11,299 nt of DNA from Microcaldota archaeon (GTDB taxonomy: Archaea > Micrarchaeota > Micrarchaeia > Micrarchaeales > CABMGC01), in the NCBI GenBank assembly GCA_021785375.1, contig JAJYFQ010000013.1, forward strand, positions 1 to 11,299. Direction: 5' to 3'. The translations under genes and the position numbers were made by a program. Positions within the stretch are counted from its first letter, which is position 1; the number at the start of each line of letters is the position of its first letter. Shown piece by piece: positions 1 through 7,200 of this stretch. Below the pieces are notes generated by a model. The model ran no database searches. It saw nothing but the letters and a program-made list of their open reading frames with translations, and was not told where the DNA came from.

Positions 1-519
1 ATGTATGATCTCCATCGAAAATACCACGGCGGTACAGGCATATTAATCACGGACGAGGTATTCAGGCTTGCCAGCAAGTACCCTGGAAGCAGGTATTACG
101 AGATCATAAGATCGGCAGTAGACTATGCCGCATCAACGATAATGTTCATACAGAGCACCATCGACCACGAGGTCATAATCGTGGGCGGCGGGGTGGCGAT
201 CAACCACCCGCAGTTCGTTAGGGCAATAAGATCCAGGGCAAAGAAGATGTTCGGCATCTATGGCAGTCAGTTTCCAAAAGGCGTAAACCTGGTCTTCACC
301 AAAATGGGCTTGGAGACTGGAATTGTAGGCGCGGCAAGTTTTGGCGATGCAGCAAAAATAAGTAAGGCCATGCCGATTTCCCCAGCAAAGATATATATAA
401 TTGCAAAACGACGGGTTAGACAGTGGAGGCATCCGGAGACTGTATGCCGTACAGCTTTATCGGAGCAATCTAATCGTGTATGTTGTGGCAGCGGCAACAA
501 CTGCTGTAAGAAGGGCTAA
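1..519 (+). CDS. ROK-family sugar kinase/regulator, C-terminal part (5' end outside window)
   Basis: The reading frame is open at the window edge, so the in-frame ATG at position 1 is probably internal; ROK proteins are usually about 300 aa and only about 125 homologous residues are here. What is seen is the C-terminal half of a ROK fold. A helical stretch (AVDYAASTIMFIQS) leads into IIVGGGVA at residues 59-66, the glycine-rich nucleotide-binding loop. It ends with LETGIVGAASFGDAA, the usual closing helix. ROK members phosphorylate glucose, fructose, N-acetylmannosamine and similar sugars with ATP, or act as repressors; the substrate cannot be named because the N-terminal DxGxT and Zn motifs are missing. 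After about residue 125 the frame continues for roughly 45 residues of Arg/Cys-rich sequence that is not ROK-like and overlaps the next gene. The true C-terminus may lie earlier, or a frameshift may be present near the AT run at 390-400. Confidence 0.72.
   Translation: MYDLHRKYHGGTGILITDEVFRLASKYPGSRYYEIIRSAVDYAASTIMFIQSTIDHEVIIVGGGVAINHPQFVRAIRSRAKKMFGIYGSQFPKGVNLVFTKMGLETGIVGAASFGDAAKISKAMPISPAKIYIIAKRRVRQWRHPETVCRTALSEQSNRVCCGSGNNCCKKG
390..398 (+). promoter_or_regulatory. Candidate TATA box inside the ROK 3' end
   Basis: An alternating TATATATA run lies within the upstream coding frame. An archaeal start site would fall about 25 bp downstream (near 418-424). That would give a leader of roughly 50 nt to the GTG at 476, with GGAG at 462-465 ten bases ahead of that GTG. 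This supports separate transcription of the downstream gene. It is an inference from spacing alone. Confidence 0.35.
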
Positions 520-1393
520 GCCCACCGATCCGATAGGCAGTCCCATATCTTCTGGAAATGCGTCTGCAAGGCAGCAGATAGAGACGCTGCTCGAGATTGT
601 GAGGCGTCGCCCCCAGGATGCCGCTGGCGGCCCCAGGTACTTCTACCACACGGATCCCGATATCGACAAGATCAGGTGCGGCCACTGTGACAGGCAGTTC
701 GGCCGCAGTCTAAGGTACTTCTTCTCCGGAGATACTGCAGTCATGGTTATTGGCCAGGCGGAGAGGATCCTCTCATTCGATCTGGGCAGGCTTCCTGTGA
801 TAAAGCAGCTCGGCTCCTACAAAGTGCCATCGGATATCTCACAGAAATTTGCAGGGCTGGCCAAGGAACTTCCCTCGATAGAGTGCACCGCGCTCTCCGG
901 ATACAGGCTGCCGCACAGCATGACCGTCAACGGAAAGAGGGTTCGGATAGAGGTGAGAGAGTGGGAAGGCCATGGGATTGTAGAGTCTAGAAAGACCATG
1001 GCCTACCCGGAATATCTCTTATCCCATTCGAGACTATACAGCCCGATAGAGGTAAAGATCGGCAGGGACTATCTCTTCGTGGAGCATCCTGTGGATGTCT
1101 TTGGAAGGAAATTTGAGTCTCTCGTCGAGGGTCTGAGGAAGGTCGTGCCGCTCTTTCCAGGGGTGAAGAATGAGCCGACCATCGGCGCCTCAGGTGTGGC
1201 GGGGCTACTTGAAGCGCTCCAGGACAAGCCGCTCTCTGCAGCCCGCCGGGTTATAGCTGCCGGGGCGTACAGGGAGTCGGATCACGAGATCCTCACGCAC
1301 GCATTCTCTTCTTCGGACAGCATGGTGAGCTTTGTGGATCTCCTCAGATTCGAGAGCAGGGCCTGGGCCAGGATTCTTAGAGAGGGAAGGTAG
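476..1393 (+). CDS. Conserved-looking hypothetical protein with CGHC motif
   Basis: I do not recognise this family. The frame is open from a TTG at 401. I prefer the GTG at 476 because GGAG (462-465) precedes it with ten-base spacing and a TATA-like run lies further upstream; this gives 305 aa. The first dozen residues are hydrophobic (VYVVAAATTAV), followed by a Pro/Ser-rich linker. Residues 68-71 are CGHC, a CxxC that could bind metal or act in redox, but no second CxxC is present to complete a zinc knuckle. The rest looks globular, mixed alpha/beta, ending in an Arg-rich helix. There is no convincing signal peptide or multi-span membrane region. It overlaps the ROK frame at its 5' end and runs 17 bp into the convergent gene at its 3' end. 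Codon use is coherent through most of the frame, so I take it as a real gene of unknown function; the start is uncertain. Confidence 0.65.
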   Translation: MYVVAAATTAVRRAKPTDPIGSPISSGNASARQQIETLLEIVRRRPQDAAGGPRYFYHTDPDIDKIRCGHCDRQFGRSLRYFFSGDTAVMVIGQAERILSFDLGRLPVIKQLGSYKVPSDISQKFAGLAKELPSIECTALSGYRLPHSMTVNGKRVRIEVREWEGHGIVESRKTMAYPEYLLSHSRLYSPIEVKIGRDYLFVEHPVDVFGRKFESLVEGLRKVVPLFPGVKNEPTIGASGVAGLLEALQDKPLSAARRVIAAGAYRESDHEILTHAFSSSDSMVSFVDLLRFESRAWARILREGR

Positions 1394-1772
1394 CAAAGAG
1401 GAACGCTATTATAAGACTGATTGAGAAGGACGCGAGCATGATCTGCGAGGACCTCAGCGCATCCTTCTTCCTGTTCGTTGCTCCACTAACCCTCCTTTCG
1501 TCTCCCTGCTCGCCGAAGTTGTATATGCCCTTCGACCCGAAGTAGGCGCAGAATCCCAGTGAGTACTCCATGTATGCGTATAGCGCAGGGAATGCCGGAA
1601 AGAAGAGGAAGATGTAGTATATGCGCGGGATCGAGAGAAGCATCAGGAAACCCCAGACCGCCACGAAGAGGAATGCGCCAAGGATCGCTGCGGACGACCT
1701 CCTGCGCTTCTCATAGCTCCCGATATTACAGACACCGGCCACATACTTGTTGTCAGTTCCTTCCCTTGCCAT
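1377..1772 (-). CDS. Small three-span membrane protein (unknown function)
   Basis: The product is 131 aa. An in-frame GTG lies at 1781, but the ATG at 1772 is preceded by AGGTGG five bases upstream, an archaeal-type ribosome binding site, so I choose it. Hydrophobic segments lie at about residues 28-46, 51-70 and 111-128. The N-terminal loop contains CNIG (15-18) followed by a basic patch KRRR. Between spans 2 and 3 lies FCAYFGSKGIYNFG (74-87), followed by a charged loop. The CNIG and FCxxFGxxGxxNFG pattern reminds me of small uncharacterised prokaryotic membrane proteins, but I cannot name a family. It is the last gene of a three-gene minus-strand unit, 13 nt after the preceding stop, so co-transcription with the two surface-protein genes is likely. 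Its final 17 bp overlap the end of the convergent gene. Confidence 0.7.
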   Translation of the reverse strand: MAREGTDNKYVAGVCNIGSYEKRRRSSAAILGAFLFVAVWGFLMLLSIPRIYYIFLFFPAFPALYAYMEYSLGFCAYFGSKGIYNFGEQGDERRVSGATNRKKDALRSSQIMLASFSISLIIAFLFATFPL

Positions 1773-1785
1773 TCCGACCACCTAA

Positions 1786-2028
1786 TCAGGGAGAAGGAGG
1801 AAGGCCCTGGCCACTCAGTGCGTTGTAGTTCTGCTGCGGGGTAACGTTTGCAACCGGGAGTCCAGAAGAGGAATTATTGCTTCCCGATCCCTGGGAGGTA
1901 AGCGTTCCTCCTCCGCCAGATACACTGAAGGAGCTTGGCTGGTTCGCGAAGACAAAGATGTATCCAACTGCGAACGCAACTATCACTATCACCGCCACGA
2001 CCGCTATTATCAAAGCATTGCTTGCCAT
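1786..2028 (-). CDS. Small single-span surface protein with Gly/Ser/Asn-rich tail
   Basis: The product is 80 aa. An upstream in-frame start at 2061 would lie inside the preceding gene, so I use the ATG at 2028, one base after the preceding TGA (TGATATG). That arrangement suggests translational coupling; GGTTGAT immediately upstream is a weak ribosome binding site. Residues 5-28 form one strongly hydrophobic helix (Ile/Val/Ala). The remaining residues are low complexity and rich in Gly, Ser, Asn, Pro and Gln, with N-glycosylation sequons (NNS, NSS, NVT). The likely topology is a short inner N-terminus with an exposed, flexible outer tail. It lacks the type IV pilin prepilin motif (a basic residue plus Gly before the helix). 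Position between a secreted protein and a membrane protein suggests a shared envelope role, but no function can be assigned. Confidence 0.68.
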   Translation of the reverse strand: MASNALIIAVVAVIVIVAFAVGYIFVFANQPSSFSVSGGGGTLTSQGSGSNNSSSGLPVANVTPQQNYNALSGQGLPPSP

Positions 2029-2029
2029 A

Positions 2030-3007
2030 TCAACCACTCTTGCCCAGGCCGCCGAGGCCACGCAGGCTGTTTATTATCTTCCCCAGGACATGGAGCCCGT
2101 TGTTGAGGTTTGCGAAGAGCGAGTTCTCCTGCGAAGATGAATAGGTGTTGCTTCCCGCTGAGTTCACCGTCAAGGTCGCATTCTGGATATTGGAGTTCAG
2201 CTCGTTCATCTGCGTCGAGTTTATTATGCCCCCTATGTTCACTGACTGGAGCTTGTTGTAGGCAATGGTAAGGGCCTGGGTGTAGAGCCTGGCATCGAGA
2301 TGGTAGTTGTATCCGTTCGGGCAGTCGTTTAGCATGCAGTACTCGCCGAGCACGGCCTTGACCTGCGAGGCGTTCTTCGCCCCGCTTATCCCGTTCTGAA
2401 GGGGCGTTATCACCTGCGGAGTCGCATTATCCACTATCGCAGTCAGTGAGCTGTAGTCTATCCCATACTTCGACGCGAGCGAGCCGTATGTGTTCGTGAC
2501 GTTCTGGTACTCCGCTATGTACGATTCGTATATTGCCACTTTTGCGTTGCCGTAGGACTTCGTGGCATTGAGTGCGCAGTCGTTGTACACAGCCATCGAT
2601 GCATTGTAATCGCTCCTGAGCGCTGCCAGCGTGTTTGACGGGAAGTTTGCGGTCTTGTAATCCGAGGAGAGGGTGCCGCTCACGTTCGCGAGTTCCGGAT
2701 CGTAGGTTTCCGTCAGGTAGGACTGGAACTGCTTAAGGTTCCCCGCATTCGCGAATGTGTAAAGCTTGTCAGTGTCCCTGTTCAGCGCTGCTATGCTCGC
2801 GTTGAGCTGCGTCTCCAGGCTTGGCGATGCGTTTATCACGTCGTTCATGAGGCCCACGGCAAAGTTCGTCTTGCAGTCAGCGTACTGGTACGCCGCTGTG
2901 AGTATCGTCTGGTTCTGCGCCACACTGGCCGCGAGCGCAACGTTCGAGAGCAACATCACGGCAATCACGGGAAGCAGTGCCAGCCTGAGTATCCTATTAA
3001 GCAACAT
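2030..3007 (-). CDS. Secreted, heavily sequon-bearing helical protein (unknown)
   Basis: The product is 325 aa with a classical Sec signal peptide: basic start (LLNRILR), hydrophobic core to about residue 20, and ALA/A cleavage around residues 26-27. The mature part is rich in Asn, Ala, Ser, Thr and Tyr, predicted mostly helical, and carries 11 N-x-S/T sequons, consistent with archaeal surface N-glycosylation. Four cysteines (45, 144, 224, 229) could form two disulphides outside the cell. The C-terminus is a short Gly/Leu-rich tail with no membrane anchor or sorting motif that I recognise. Start evidence is good: GGAGTGAT lies three bases before the ATG and a TATA-like box is at 3041-3050. 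It is the first gene of a tightly spaced minus-strand unit of three. I do not recognise the family; a lineage-restricted envelope or S-layer-associated protein is the best inference. Confidence 0.75.
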   Translation of the reverse strand: MLLNRILRLALLPVIAVMLLSNVALAASVAQNQTILTAAYQYADCKTNFAVGLMNDVINASPSLETQLNASIAALNRDTDKLYTFANAGNLKQFQSYLTETYDPELANVSGTLSSDYKTANFPSNTLAALRSDYNASMAVYNDCALNATKSYGNAKVAIYESYIAEYQNVTNTYGSLASKYGIDYSSLTAIVDNATPQVITPLQNGISGAKNASQVKAVLGEYCMLNDCPNGYNYHLDARLYTQALTIAYNKLQSVNIGGIINSTQMNELNSNIQNATLTVNSAGSNTYSSSQENSLFANLNNGLHVLGKIINSLRGLGGLGKSG

Positions 3008-3010
3008 CGT

Positions 3011-3018
3011 ATCACTCC
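3011..3018 (-). promoter_or_regulatory. Ribosome binding site of the envelope operon
   Basis: Read on the minus strand, GGAGTGAT matches the archaeal anti-Shine-Dalgarno complement GGAGGTGAT except for one missing base. It lies three bases before the ATG at 3007 and fixes that start. Confidence 0.6.
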
Positions 3019-3040
3019 ACTACCCCTTCTTATTAAAGGT

Positions 3041-3050
3041 ATTTAAATTA
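3041..3050 (-). promoter_or_regulatory. Candidate TATA box of the envelope operon
   Basis: Minus-strand TAATTTAAAT is the only clear AT-rich box upstream. It lies about 34 bases before the start codon and would place the transcript start only a few bases ahead of the ribosome binding site. The IS630 end lies about 25 bp further upstream, so the box itself was not disrupted. Confidence 0.5.
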
Positions 3051-3074
3051 TGCCTAGAGCGCCGCGGCCCGGAA

Positions 3075-3093
3075 TATAGCCAACCGTAAAAGT
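3075..3093 (+). repeat. Left terminal inverted repeat of the IS630 element (with TA)
   Basis: The sequence is TATAGCCAACCGTAAAAGT. The reverse complement of 4189-4207 is TATAGCCTTCCGTTAAAGT, so 16 of 19 bases agree. The transposase stop codon (3096-3098) lies just two bases inside this repeat, typical of compact IS630 elements. Confidence 0.75.
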
Positions 3094-4205
3094 AATTAGA
3101 CCTGAAAGCTTAACAAGGATTCTATCTGAATCAGTGACGCGACACTCTTCACCATCTCAGGTTTGAGGCGTCTTACGAACCAACTCAGTCTCATTGCGAG
3201 CTGTCTTGCATCGATAAACTCCTGGTTGTTCAGGAACTTCCTCCGATCGTGACCCCACACCAGTTCCTGCGGATTCAGATCAGGCGAATAGGGCGGCAGC
3301 CACCGGACCTTTATTCTCGGATGCGCCAAGAGCCACAGTTTCACAAGTTTCGACCTATGCACCGGTCCGTTGTCTAGATAGATCCATATCTCCCGTTTGT
3401 TGCGGTACACCATGTCCACTTTCTCCAGGAACTTCACCATCGCCGTTGCCTTTGCGATCTTTGTTGCCAGTTGTACGCGCCTGCCGTCGATCGGGCTGGT
3501 CGCTCCGAAAACGTTCAGCCTCTCCTTGTGCGATTGACTTGCCTTCACAATGAGCCTCTGGTTGAATGTCCATCCATAACCTTTGTGCGGCGATGTACAT
3601 GCCGACATCTCGTCCTGGAACAAGAGTGCGATGTCGTCGGTGACCTTCTGGGAGTCTTCATAGAATTGCATCGCAAATGCTCGCTGCCTCTCCAGGTCTG
3701 CCTCCCTATATTCAATCTGCGCTTTGATGTAGTGCGCCCCCATCTTCAAGAGCACGTTCCTTATCGCATCCTCTGAAACATCCTTTCCTCGCGTGAGATA
3801 GTACTTTCTGAGTTCAGCACAGTCCCAGAAACTGGCGTTTATGCCATGGGCCTGTGGATCGCTCTCGTCTATCAAGTGCTTCAAGTCCTTCTTTTCGTCT
3901 TCTGTAAAAACAGGCGGTCTACCACTTTTTGGTTTGTCGGCAAGGTCCTTCCCCTCGTTCCATCTCTTTATCCATCCGTATATTGAGGACTCGTCTACGC
4001 AGAATATCTTCGCAACCAACGGAACCGCATATCCTTCACTCACCGCATGAAGTGCAAGATACCTGTCATGTTCTTTTGCATCCCTGCACTCTTTTGCATG
4101 TTTGCGGAGGAGGGGTTCGTCCTCTTCCAACATAACTGAATCGCCGATTCTTATTGGAAGGAAAGGTCTATGATAGTTTTGTCCAAAGACTTTAACGGAA
4201 GGCTA
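3077..4205 (-). mobile_element. IS630-family insertion sequence, apparently complete (about 1.13 kb)
   Basis: A single intact transposase frame on the minus strand fills almost the whole element. The ends are imperfect inverted repeats: 16 of 19 positions match over 3075-3093 and 4189-4207, and about 21 of 27 if extended inwards. Each end abuts a TA dinucleotide (3075-3076 and 4206-4207), consistent with the TA target duplication known for IS630/Tc1/mariner elements. No passenger gene is present. The element sits between the divergent promoters of the envelope operon and the polymerase gene. Exact borders are uncertain by one or two bases because both ends read TATA. Confidence 0.82.
3096..4133 (-). 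CDS. IS630-family DDE transposase
   Basis: The product is 345 aa, normal length for IS630 transposases, with no frameshift or internal stop. Residues about 26-60 form a helix-turn-helix (VPLVAKIFCVDESSIYGWIK), followed by a KPKSGRPP linker and a second winged-helix-like region to about residue 140. The catalytic core shows all three acidic residues: D174 in LFQDE, D254 in YLDNGPVH and E290 in LPPYSPDLNPQELVWG, giving the DD35E spacing of the IS630/Tc1/mariner superfamily. The enzyme cuts at the terminal repeats and integrates at TA sites. The start ATG at 4133 has only a weak upstream match (GGCGATTC). The element looks potentially active from its intact frame and ends; activity itself cannot be seen. 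Confidence 0.93.
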   Translation of the reverse strand: MLEEDEPLLRKHAKECRDAKEHDRYLALHAVSEGYAVPLVAKIFCVDESSIYGWIKRWNEGKDLADKPKSGRPPVFTEDEKKDLKHLIDESDPQAHGINASFWDCAELRKYYLTRGKDVSEDAIRNVLLKMGAHYIKAQIEYREADLERQRAFAMQFYEDSQKVTDDIALLFQDEMSACTSPHKGYGWTFNQRLIVKASQSHKERLNVFGATSPIDGRRVQLATKIAKATAMVKFLEKVDMVYRNKREIWIYLDNGPVHRSKLVKLWLLAHPRIKVRWLPPYSPDLNPQELVWGHDRRKFLNNQEFIDARQLAMRLSWFVRRLKPEMVKSVASLIQIESLLSFQV

Positions 4206-4207
4206 TA
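4189..4207 (-). repeat. Right terminal inverted repeat of the IS630 element (with TA)
   Basis: This is the partner of 3075-3093, in inverted orientation, with mismatches at three positions. About 55 bp separate it from the transposase start, which is the room needed for the transposase promoter and leader. Confidence 0.75.
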
Positions 4208-4222
4208 ATTCACCAGGCTAAC

Positions 4223-4232
4223 CTATATATTT
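4223..4232 (+). promoter_or_regulatory. Candidate TATA box of the DP2 gene
   Basis: CTATATATTT lies 55-65 bases before the DP2 ATG. A start site about 25 bp downstream, near 4252-4256, would leave a leader of about 30 nt containing the ribosome binding site. It lies only about 15 bp from the IS630 right end, so upstream promoter sequence (including any BRE or operator further out) has been replaced by IS sequence. Confidence 0.5.
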
Positions 4233-4275
4233 CTCCTTGCGCAGTATTAGATCTGTTTCTTTATTCTGGCATTGC

Positions 4276-4281
4276 GGAGGG
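4276..4281 (+). promoter_or_regulatory. Ribosome binding site deciding the DP2 start
   Basis: GGAGGG followed by a five-base spacer places initiation at the ATG at 4287. The in-frame TTG at 4272 lies upstream of this site and is rejected as the start. Confidence 0.6.
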
Positions 4282-4286
4282 CTACG

Positions 4287-7200
4287 ATGGACATTGACCA
4301 ATACTTCAAGATGATGTCTGACGACTTCTCTAAGGCCTACGAAGTCGCGGTGTCAGCGAGAGCACGTGGACTGGATCCGAAGGAGACCGTCGAGATAAAG
4401 CCGGCTCCTGATCTGGCCAGCAGGGTCGAGGGGCTTACAGGGATAGAGGGAATATCGGCTATAATAAGGAGGAACTTCGCCGGCCAGTCCCGAAGCAAGC
4501 TCGCATTCGGAGTTGTAAAGGAGATCTGCATCAGCGACGCATTCGCAAAGCTGGACAAGTATAAAAGGGTAGAGACCGCCGTGCGTGTGGGCACTGCGAT
4601 ACTTACCGAGGGGATACTCGTCGCCCCTACAGAGGGAATACAGGGAATCAGGGTCTACAGGAACAGCGACGGAACGGATTATCTTGCAGTCATTTATGCC
4701 GGACCGATAAGGGGCGCGGGAGGAACAGCGGCAGCACTCTCAGTTGCGCTTGCCGATTACGCAAGACGCTTCTTCGGGATCGGAGCGTACAAGGCGACGA
4801 TGGAGGAGGTGGAGAGGTACGTCGAGGAAGTCGAGCTGTACCATACCCGCGCCGCGCGCCTGCAGTACAGGCCTCCTGACGACGACGTGCGCGTGATCGT
4901 GTCCAACTGCCCAGTCTGCATAGACGGGGTGCCCACAGAGAGGATAGAGGTAGGCGTGCACGGAAATCTACGCAGAATAGGGCTTGATGGAAAGGACATT
5001 CCGATACCGAATAGGGTTCGAGGAGGCATTGCGCTTGTGGTCTGCGAAGGAATAGCGCAGAAGGCGAAGAAGCTGCTCAAGGAGATAAAAGGGCAGGGCC
5101 TCGACTGGGACTGGCTCAACAAGATAATCAAGGTAGAGGTGAAGAAAGTGGATGCCGATGGGAACAAGAAGTCGAGTGTCTTCCTGGAGGATCTCGCCGC
5201 TGGAAGGCCGATACTCGCATATCCGGGACACCTTGGTGGATTCAGGCTTAGGTATGGGAGGAGCAGGTTCACCGGCATAGCCTCTAAGGGATTCAGCCCC
5301 GCGACCATGATACTCACAATGGGATTCGTGGCAGTGGGAGGCCAGCTCAAGGTTGAGCTTCCGGGAAAGGGATGCGTTGCCGTTCCCGTAGACTCGATCG
5401 AGGGCCCGTTCGTGCGGCTAAAGTCTGGCGAGGCATTGAAGGTAAACGACGCGGAGACAGCGATGAAGGTAAAGGACCAGGTTGAGGAGATACTCTCGCT
5501 CGGGGACATGCTCGTCACGTACGGCGACTTCAGGAAGTCAAACACGCCGCTCCAGCCGACAAGCTATGTTGAGGAGTTGTGGAGCGCCCAGCTCGCGGAA
5601 AAGGGGTACGCCGATGCGGTCGACCATGGGAAGCTCACCTTCAAGGATGCTTACGGGCTCTCGATGAAGCACGGCGTGCCGATTCATCCGAGATTCCTGT
5701 TCGAGTTCCAGGCAGTCAGCCCAGAGGCGCTTGGAGAGCTCGCTTCTGCGGTGGTCAGAGACGGAGGCCTTGAGGCGAAGAGCGTCTTCGACGTGACAGT
5801 GCTGAAGCTCAAGGAGAACGCCGAGGTGAAGAGAACCCTTGAACTCCTCAACGTGCCGCACAGGATGGAGGAGTCAGGCCTGGCGGTAGACGGGGAGAAT
5901 GCAATGTCCCTGCTTTCCTCGCTCGGTTTCGTCTCCGGTGAAGTGGGATCGCTCGAGGTAAACGAGCTTGTTATGGATAAGTACGCTGCAGGCGGAACCG
6001 ACAGCCTGGAGATCGTGAACTCCCTCTCTCCGTTTAAGATACCGAAGAGGTCGACATTCATAGGAGCCAGGATAGGCAGGCCGGAGAAGGCAAGAGAGCG
6101 ACTGATGAAACCTGCCCCGAACTCACTCTTCCCGATAGGAGCTTACGGCGGGAAGGACAGGAACATAACCTCGGCTTACACAAAAGACTCGAAGAAGTTC
6201 AGGTCGGGACTTGTGGTTGACCTTGCAAGGTACAGGTGCCCCGGATGCAAGCTGATAATAGAGACGCAGTTCTGCTACGATTGCGGGAAGCGCGCACATA
6301 TCGAGGGCAAGTGCCTCCAGTGCGGAAGCGCGACCACTGGAACCACGTGCGCGAAGTGTGGGGGCCAGGCGGTGACGCACGAGGAGAGGGAGGTCAACCT
6401 GACCAAGCTGGTTGCGAACTCCACGAGGGTGCTGGGCGTCACGAAGCTTCCGAGCCTGATAAAGGGAGTGAAGGGCCTTACAAACGAGGACAAGATCGCG
6501 GAGCCTTTCGAGAAGGGGATCATCAGGTCAGCATACAACGTGCACATGTTCAAGGACGGCACCGCCAGGTTCGACGCAACCGACGTGCCGATAACGCACT
6601 TCTATCCCTCGGAGATAGGGACCAGCGTGGAGAAGCTGAGGGATCTCGGATACACCAGAGACTATCTGGGCAACGAGCTTACCGGAGAGGACCAGCTTGT
6701 CGAGCTGAGGCACCAGGACGTGATACTGAGCAGGCGAGGCCTGGAGAACATGCTCCAGATAGCGAAGTTCATGGACGACCTCCTGGACAGGTTCTACCAC
6801 CTTCCGAGATTCTACAATGCGACCTATCCGCAGGACATGATAGGAGCCCTTGTGATCACACTTGCACCGCACATCTCGTGCGGAGTACTTAACAGGATAA
6901 TAGGCATTACAACGGCCAACATCGGGTTCGCGCATCCGTACACGATCTCGGCAAGGAGGAGGAACTGCGACGGAGACGAGGACACTACCATCCTGCTGAT
7001 GGATGCCCTGATAAACTTCTCTAAAGAGTATCTTCCGGAGACTGTTGGGGGGACTATGGACACTCCGCTCATACTGACGGTCAACATAAAGCCCGATGAG
7101 GTAGACGACGAGGTGTATGCGATGGAGACTGTAGACTCGTATCCGCTTGCGTTCTACAACAAGACCTACGATTACGTGCCTCCGGCGGAGGTGGAGATAG

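Noticed and set aside
133..432. Minus-strand open frame of 99 codons opposite the ROK kinase
   Set aside because: It is antisense to conserved ROK motifs including the GGG loop.
1559..1828. Plus-strand open frame opposite the three-span membrane protein
   Set aside because: Arg/Pro/Cys-rich shadow; the minus-strand gene has hydrophobic spans and a good ribosome binding site.
4272..4286. TTG start for DP2 five codons upstream of the ATG
   Set aside because: The ribosome binding site GGAGGG lies between the TTG and the ATG, so it serves the ATG.
4757..5545. Long minus-strand open frame of 262 codons inside the DP2 gene
   Set aside because: It is antisense to strongly conserved DP2 motifs, is Ser/Pro-rich in a way typical of a shadow frame, and has no start signal.
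6236..6892. Plus-strand open frame of 218 codons inside DP2 in another frame
   Set aside because: Arg/Gly/Glu-rich shadow of the DP2 zinc and core regions.
6954..6990. Possible intein in the DP2 catalytic motif
   Set aside because: The NCDGDED region is continuous and reads directly into the following conserved block.
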